Positions 1-5,427 of a stretch of DNA of 5,427 nucleotides are shown here, one piece after another (the stretch's first letter is position 1; the number at the start of each line of letters is the position of its first letter). Location of the stretch: NCBI GenBank assembly GCA_024691465.1, contig JAILNO010000101.1:1-5427 (forward strand). The letters are read 5' to 3'. The DNA is from Pseudobutyrivibrio sp. Its GTDB lineage: Bacteria; Bacillota_A; Clostridia; Lachnospirales; Lachnospiraceae. The translations under genes were made by a program, and so were the position numbers. The notes under the pieces were generated by a model that was not told the DNA's origin, searched no databases, and was given only the letters and a program-made list of their open reading frames with translations.

Positions 1-47
1 TTATAATTACCGCAGTGGCATTCCAAGTCCTTACTAGGTCCAAATAC
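1..47 (-). CDS. rpoC: fragment of a second, diverged rpoC (RNA polymerase beta')
   Basis: Read on the minus strand from 47 to 1 this gives VFGPSKDLECHCGNY, which matches residues 57-71 ([15 protein letters not shown]) of the rpoC start found on the plus strand at 81-338. It includes the first two zinc-binding cysteines. By eye the two copies differ at 9 of 47 bases. Most changes are at third codon positions, and three change the residue (I/V, W/L, K/N). That pattern fits a real rpoC from a related but different genome better than sequencing error. Just upstream in this frame come the stop codons TAG and TAA, so the match is lost at about position 47 and the piece is not joined to a proper gene start. 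It runs off the left edge. It is too short for any other functional statement. Confidence 0.7.
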
Positions 48-62
48 TTACTACCAGAATAA
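42..62 (+). other. possible last codons of rpoB ahead of rpoC on the plus strand
   Basis: Just upstream of the plus-strand rpoC is an open frame ending tta cta cca gaa taa (L-L-P-E-stop), with the stop at 60-62, 18 nt before the rpoC ATG. In bacteria rpoB normally ends a short distance before rpoC, so this could be the tail of the rpoB that belongs with this rpoC start. Its first codons overlap the inverted rpoC fragment at 1-47, so only about four codons could be genuine. That is too few to identify by sequence; the call rests on position alone. Confidence 0.3.
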
Positions 63-3806
<3,744 letters not shown>

Positions 3807-3813
3807 TGACGTT

Positions 3814-3821
3814 CCACCTCT
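3814..3821 (-). promoter_or_regulatory. ribosome binding site of rpoB
   Basis: AGAGGTGG on the minus strand ends 7 nt before ATG 3806. It decides against the longer in-frame start at 3824, which begins inside this region and would have no ribosome site at the right distance. Confidence 0.85.
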
Positions 3822-3894
3822 CATTTTATTTTAATTTGGATATATCTTTGTTATGTGTGTGCATACTCACTGATTACAGTTGCAAACATCTAAA

Positions 3895-3940
3895 AAATAT
3901 TTATTTCAAAGGGTTTAAAGTAAATATTTTTTAAATATTT
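3895..3940. repeat. three copies of the palindrome AAATATTT
   Basis: The 8-bp self-complementary word AAATATTT occurs at 3895-3902, 3922-3929 and 3933-3940. The last two are separated by 3 bases, so the stretch can also be drawn as one larger imperfect palindrome. In such AT-rich sequence this could be chance, a flexible spacer or a protein-binding site. I know of no named element that matches. Confidence 0.45.
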
Positions 3941-3994
3941 GCAAATGCGAAAAGTGTAATTTAAGCATATAAAAATAAGCATAGAAATACACAC

Positions 3995-4011
3995 TGCACC
4001 ACAATAGTGCA
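3995..4011 (-). other. small hairpin at the start of the rpoB leader
   Basis: On the minus strand TGCACTA-TTG-TGGTGCA can form a 7-bp stem (one U-G pair) with a 3-nt loop. It lies 7 nt downstream of the predicted -10 box, so it would sit at or near the extreme 5' end of the transcript. A 5'-end hairpin often stabilises an mRNA; the same sequence could also be an operator. There is no direct evidence for either role. Confidence 0.4.
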
Positions 4012-4017
4012 ACCTAC

Positions 4018-4047
4018 ATTCTATGCCAAACGCAATACTAAAGTCAA
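4018..4047 (-). promoter_or_regulatory. candidate sigma-A promoter for rpoB
   Basis: On the minus strand TTGACT (4042-4047) and TAGAAT (4018-4023) match the -35 and -10 consensus at five of six bases each, with an 18-bp spacer. The promoter lies immediately past the rplL terminator and points into rpoB, which is where a separate rpoB(C) promoter is needed if most transcripts stop after rplL. Transcription would start near 4010-4012. Confidence 0.7.
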
Positions 4048-4057
4048 GTATTAAATT

Positions 4058-4093
4058 AAAAAATTTTGGCAGGTCCATAAGAACCTGCCAAAA
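4058..4093 (-). terminator. intrinsic terminator after rplL
   Basis: On the minus strand a 13-bp stem (4081-4093 pairing with 4064-4076, one U-G pair) closes a 4-nt loop and is followed by six T's (4058-4063) and more A/T. The stem core is GGCAGGT/ACCTGCC. It begins 20 nt after the rplL stop codon. No T-run follows on the plus strand, so it works toward rpoB only. It should end most rplJL transcripts, or let a fraction through into rpoB as the rplL-rpoB attenuator does in other bacteria. Confidence 0.92.
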
Positions 4094-4113
4094 CATAAAT
4101 TCTAAAGAAATGA

Positions 4114-4491
4114 CTACTTAAGTGTAACCTTAGCGCCAACTTCCTCAAGAGAAGCCTTGATAGACTCAGCTGTAGCCTTGTCAGCGCCCTCCTTGATAAC
4201 CTTAGGAGCACCATCAACGAGTTCCTTTGCTTCCTTAAGACCAAGACCAGTTGCCTCACGAACAACCTTGATAACCTTAACCTTCTCAGCGCCAACTTCT
4301 GTAAGCTCTACATCGAACTCATCCTTCTCTTCGCCAGCTGCTGCACCGTCAGCACCTGCTGCTGCTACAACAACGCCTGCTGCTGCAGAAACGCCGAACT
4401 CTTCCTCACATGCCTTTACAAGGTCATTTAACTCTAATACGCTAAGCTCTTTGATAGCTGCGATAAACTCTTCTGTTGTCATCTTTGCCAT
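4114..4491 (-). CDS. rplL: ribosomal protein L7/L12 (bL12)
   Basis: This acidic protein of 125 residues forms dimers on the L10 stalk of the large ribosomal subunit and recruits and activates the translation GTPases (EF-Tu, EF-G, IF2, RF3). The N-terminal dimerisation helices are at about residues 4-35 ([20 protein letters not shown]). An Ala/Gly-rich flexible hinge follows at about 36-53. The C-terminal factor-binding domain runs from about 57 to 125 and carries [20 protein letters not shown] and the closing GAKVTLK. The length is normal for the family. ATG 4491 is chosen because GGAGGAAA (4497-4504) precedes it; the in-frame ATG at 4506 overlaps that site. The gene follows rplJ after 65 nt with no clear terminator between, so the two are co-transcribed. 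A stronger ribosome site for rplL would fit the four-to-six-fold excess of L12 over L10. Cys28 in the N-terminal domain is a minor feature. Confidence 0.98.
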   Translation of the reverse strand: MAKMTTEEFIAAIKELSVLELNDLVKACEEEFGVSAAAGVVVAAAGADGAAAGEEKDEFDVELTEVGAEKVKVIKVVREATGLGLKEAKELVDGAPKVIKEGADKATAESIKASLEEVGAKVTLK

Positions 4492-4496
4492 GATAA

Positions 4497-4504
4497 TTTC
4501 CTCC
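4497..4504 (-). promoter_or_regulatory. ribosome binding site of rplL
   Basis: GGAGGAAA on the minus strand, with its GGAGG core 8 nt before ATG 4491. It is a near-perfect match to the 16S tail and settles the start over the upstream in-frame ATG at 4506. Between rplJ and rplL (4492-4556) I see only AT-rich sequence and a weak 5-bp hairpin. Confidence 0.9.
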
Positions 4505-4556
4505 ATTAAAAAAATTAATAAATAAAATACTGATAATCTTAATCAGATAAACTTCT

Positions 4557-5057
4557 CTATGCCTCTGCTGGAGCATCACCCTGCTCTGCGATCTGGTTGA
4601 GTACACGAGCGAAGTTTGTAATAGGTGACTGTAAGCTTCCAAGTAACTTTGAAAGAAGTTCCTCTCTGCTTGGTACAGCAGCAACTGCTGTCATGCCGTT
4701 AGCATCATAGAATGTACCTTCTACAACGCCTGCCTTGATCTCAAGGTTGGATGCTGTCTTAGCAAACTTAGCAAGAACTCTTGCTGGTGCTGTTGCATCA
4801 TCTGTAGAGATAGCGATTGCGCTAGGTCCCTCAAGAACTCCGTCAAGCTGTGCGAAGTCAGTTCCTTCAAAGGCACGCTTCATAAGTGTGTTCTTATATA
4901 CCTTATAAGAAACGCCTGCCTCACGAAGCTGCTTACGTAACTGTGTGTCTTCTGCAACTGTAAGTCCACGAGCGTCAACAACTACTACAGATGCTGCATC
5001 TTTAATCTTTGCTGAAATCTCATCAACTACAGGCTGCTTTAATTCAACTTTTGCCAC
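4557..5057 (-). CDS. rplJ: ribosomal protein L10 (uL10)
   Basis: L10 is the base of the L12 stalk: its N-terminal domain binds 23S rRNA and its C-terminal helix holds the L12 dimers. The 166-residue product has the family's usual length. It shows the conserved VVVDARGLTVAEDTQLRKQL block at about residues 25-44, then REAGVSYKVYKNTLMKRA and the LEGPSAIAI strand. The C-terminal segment from about 130 (REELLSKLLGSLQSPITNFA and onward) forms the L12-binding helix. The start codon is GTG at 5057, preceded by AAGGAGGAA at 5064-5072; no ATG in frame fits as well. The gene sits between its regulated leader and rplL. The free L10-L12 complex is known in Bacillus and E. coli to repress its own operon, and the leader here has the features for that control. 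Confidence 0.98.
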   Translation of the reverse strand: MAKVELKQPVVDEISAKIKDAASVVVVDARGLTVAEDTQLRKQLREAGVSYKVYKNTLMKRAFEGTDFAQLDGVLEGPSAIAISTDDATAPARVLAKFAKTASNLEIKAGVVEGTFYDANGMTAVAAVPSREELLSKLLGSLQSPITNFARVLNQIAEQGDAPAEA

Positions 5058-5063
5058 GATTTG

Positions 5064-5072
5064 TTCCTCCTT
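5064..5072 (-). promoter_or_regulatory. ribosome binding site of rplJ (GTG start)
   Basis: AAGGAGGAA on the minus strand, ending 6 nt before the GTG at 5057. The very strong site makes the non-ATG start convincing. Confidence 0.9.
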
Positions 5073-5111
5073 ATAATATTGTTTGTTGCTTATATGAGGA
5101 TTTCGTCTTCG

Positions 5112-5148
5112 AAAATAAAAAACCTCTATGTCATGAAGACATAGAGGT
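5112..5148 (-). terminator. intrinsic attenuator in the rplJ leader
   Basis: On the minus strand ACCTCTATGTC and GACATAGAGGT form a perfect 11-bp stem (5138-5148 with 5122-5132) around a 5-nt loop, followed by TTTTTTATTTT. It ends about 55 nt before the rplJ start, so it cannot serve only as an rplA terminator: it lies downstream of the rplJ promoter at 5239-5268. It is therefore a regulated stop that must be bypassed to express rplJL. Confidence 0.92.
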
Positions 5149-5238
5149 AAGTAATCGATAAATACTTAATCGTCCTCGGCTGGTAGATAAAATCTTTACG
5201 GCTAACGCCACCTGCTGTCTTCGGCAACAACTTTGTGC

Positions 5239-5268
5239 ATTATATCATTATGTATATTGGACTGTCAA
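5239..5268 (-). promoter_or_regulatory. consensus sigma-A promoter of rplJL
   Basis: On the minus strand a perfect TTGACA (5263-5268) and a perfect TATAAT (5239-5244) are separated by 18 bp. The -35 box begins 3 nt past the rplA stop codon. Transcription should start near 5232-5236, giving a leader of about 175 nt. No terminator is seen between rplA and this promoter, so rplA readthrough may also feed the operon. Confidence 0.88.
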
Positions 5269-5271
5269 CTA

Positions 5272-5427
5272 TTAGTTAGAAACTTTAGCAACATTAAGCT
5301 TAACGCCAGGTCCCATTGTAGGAGCAAGTGAAATGCTCTTAATGTACTGACCCTTTAAGCTTGATGGCTTAGCCTTGTTGATAGCGTCCATAAGAGTCTG
5401 GAAGTTGTCCGCTAACTGCTCCTCTGT
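5272..5427 (-). CDS. rplA: ribosomal protein L1 (uL1), C-terminal part
   Basis: The last 51 codons of L1 run from the window edge to TAA at 5272-5274. L1 binds 23S rRNA, forms the mobile L1 stalk that helps release deacylated tRNA from the E site, and in many bacteria represses its own mRNA. The piece shows the family's C-terminal blocks: [16 protein letters not shown], then [22 protein letters not shown], where the S-x-T/A-MGPG motif is highly conserved. The rest, about 180 residues expected, lies beyond the right edge. The order rplA-rplJ-rplL-rpoB is the standard bacterial one, and the gene is in the expected orientation. Confidence 0.95.
   Translation of the reverse strand, partial: TEEQLADNFQTLMDAINKAKPSSLKGQYIKSISLAPTMGPGVKLNVAKVSN

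Larger units (their letters stand above)
3807..4012 (-). promoter_or_regulatory. rpoB leader (5' untranslated region), very AT-rich
   Basis: About 200 nt lie between the expected transcription start of the candidate rpoB promoter (near 4010-4012) and the rpoB ATG. I see no gene in it on either strand; the short open frames have no ribosome site and no recognisable protein. It holds a small hairpin at the very 5' end (3995-4011), three copies of AAATATTT (3895-3940) and long A/T runs. There is no strong terminator-like hairpin followed by U's between promoter and gene, so attenuation is not evident. The rpoB regulators of other bacteria do not let me assign a function to this leader. Confidence 0.5.
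5058..5236 (-). ncRNA. L10-type ribosomal protein leader of rplJL
   Basis: This is the untranslated leader between the rplJ promoter and its GTG. It resembles the L10_leader family (Rfam RF00557) of Gram-positive bacteria: the segments GCCGAAGACAGCAGGTGG (near 5207-5224) and CTACCAGCCGAGGAC (near 5172-5186) are the kind of paired, conserved elements that L10-L12 binds. Between them a small GGC-GTTA-GCC hairpin can form. An intrinsic terminator follows at 5112-5148. The GAAGACA part (5216-5222) can alternatively pair with the terminator's 5' arm (5135-5141), helped by AGGT (5210-5213) with ACCT (5145-5148). In the expected mechanism, bound L10-L12 holds the upstream structure, which frees the terminator and lowers rplJL output. 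Family membership is from memory of the motif; the folding is from sequence by eye. Confidence 0.8.

Noticed and set aside
3890..4096. Minus-strand 68-codon open frame between rplL and rpoB
   Set aside because: It starts inside the rplL terminator, has no ribosome site and no recognisable protein; it is chance coding in AT-rich spacer.
4489..4506. Longer rplL start at 4506 adding MEEII
   Set aside because: That ATG overlaps the GGAGGAAA ribosome site of the ATG at 4491; MAKMTTEEF is the usual L7/L12 beginning.
4157..4525. Plus-strand 122-codon open frame rich in Ser/Ala opposite rplL
   Set aside because: It is the antisense shadow of rplL, with low-complexity sequence and no ribosome site.
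4530..4546. Possible terminator between rplJ and rplL (CTGAT...ATCAG)
   Set aside because: Only a 5-bp AT-rich stem, and the following sequence is not a clean T-run; rplJ and rplL are normally co-transcribed.

Overview
The window is a piece of the bacterial rplA-rplJ-rplL-rpoB-rpoC region. Nearly all of it is read on the minus strand, from right to left. Protein sequences, AT-leaning codons, strong GGAGG-type ribosome sites, sigma-A promoters and an L10-type leader RNA point to a low-GC Gram-positive bacterium. RpoB has no proteobacterial lineage inserts and looks most like Clostridia, probably Lachnospiraceae. That family placement is an impression from sequence, not a search result.

Right to left: the last 51 codons of rplA (L1); a sigma-A promoter just past its stop codon; a leader of about 175 nt with an intrinsic attenuator and features of the L10-binding leader; rplJ (L10, GTG start); rplL (L7/L12); a strong terminator 20 nt after rplL; a second sigma-A promoter just past it; a leader of about 200 nt; then rpoB. 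L10 carries L7/L12 dimers on the ribosome and L1 forms the other stalk. RpoB and RpoC form the RNA polymerase core. The sequence suggests two separately started transcripts: rplJL under attenuation control, and rpoB(C) from its own promoter.

The left 340 bases are not a natural gene order. RpoB breaks off after residue 1158, within its conserved C-terminal region. At a 6-bp microhomology (333-338) the sequence flips strand into the start of rpoC (ribosome site at 67-73, ATG at 81, 86 codons up to the zinc motif). The outermost 47 bases flip back and hold a second, diverged copy of rpoC codons 57-71 on the minus strand. rpoB and rpoC are essential and normally single-copy, so this is best read as an assembly or amplification chimera at a contig end, probably mixing two genomes.

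The most interesting biological point is in RpoB: the rifampicin-pocket histidine (E. coli H526) is leucine here and N519 is isoleucine, which predicts reduced rifampicin sensitivity. I found no new system, mobile element, CRISPR array, tRNA or rRNA in the window.
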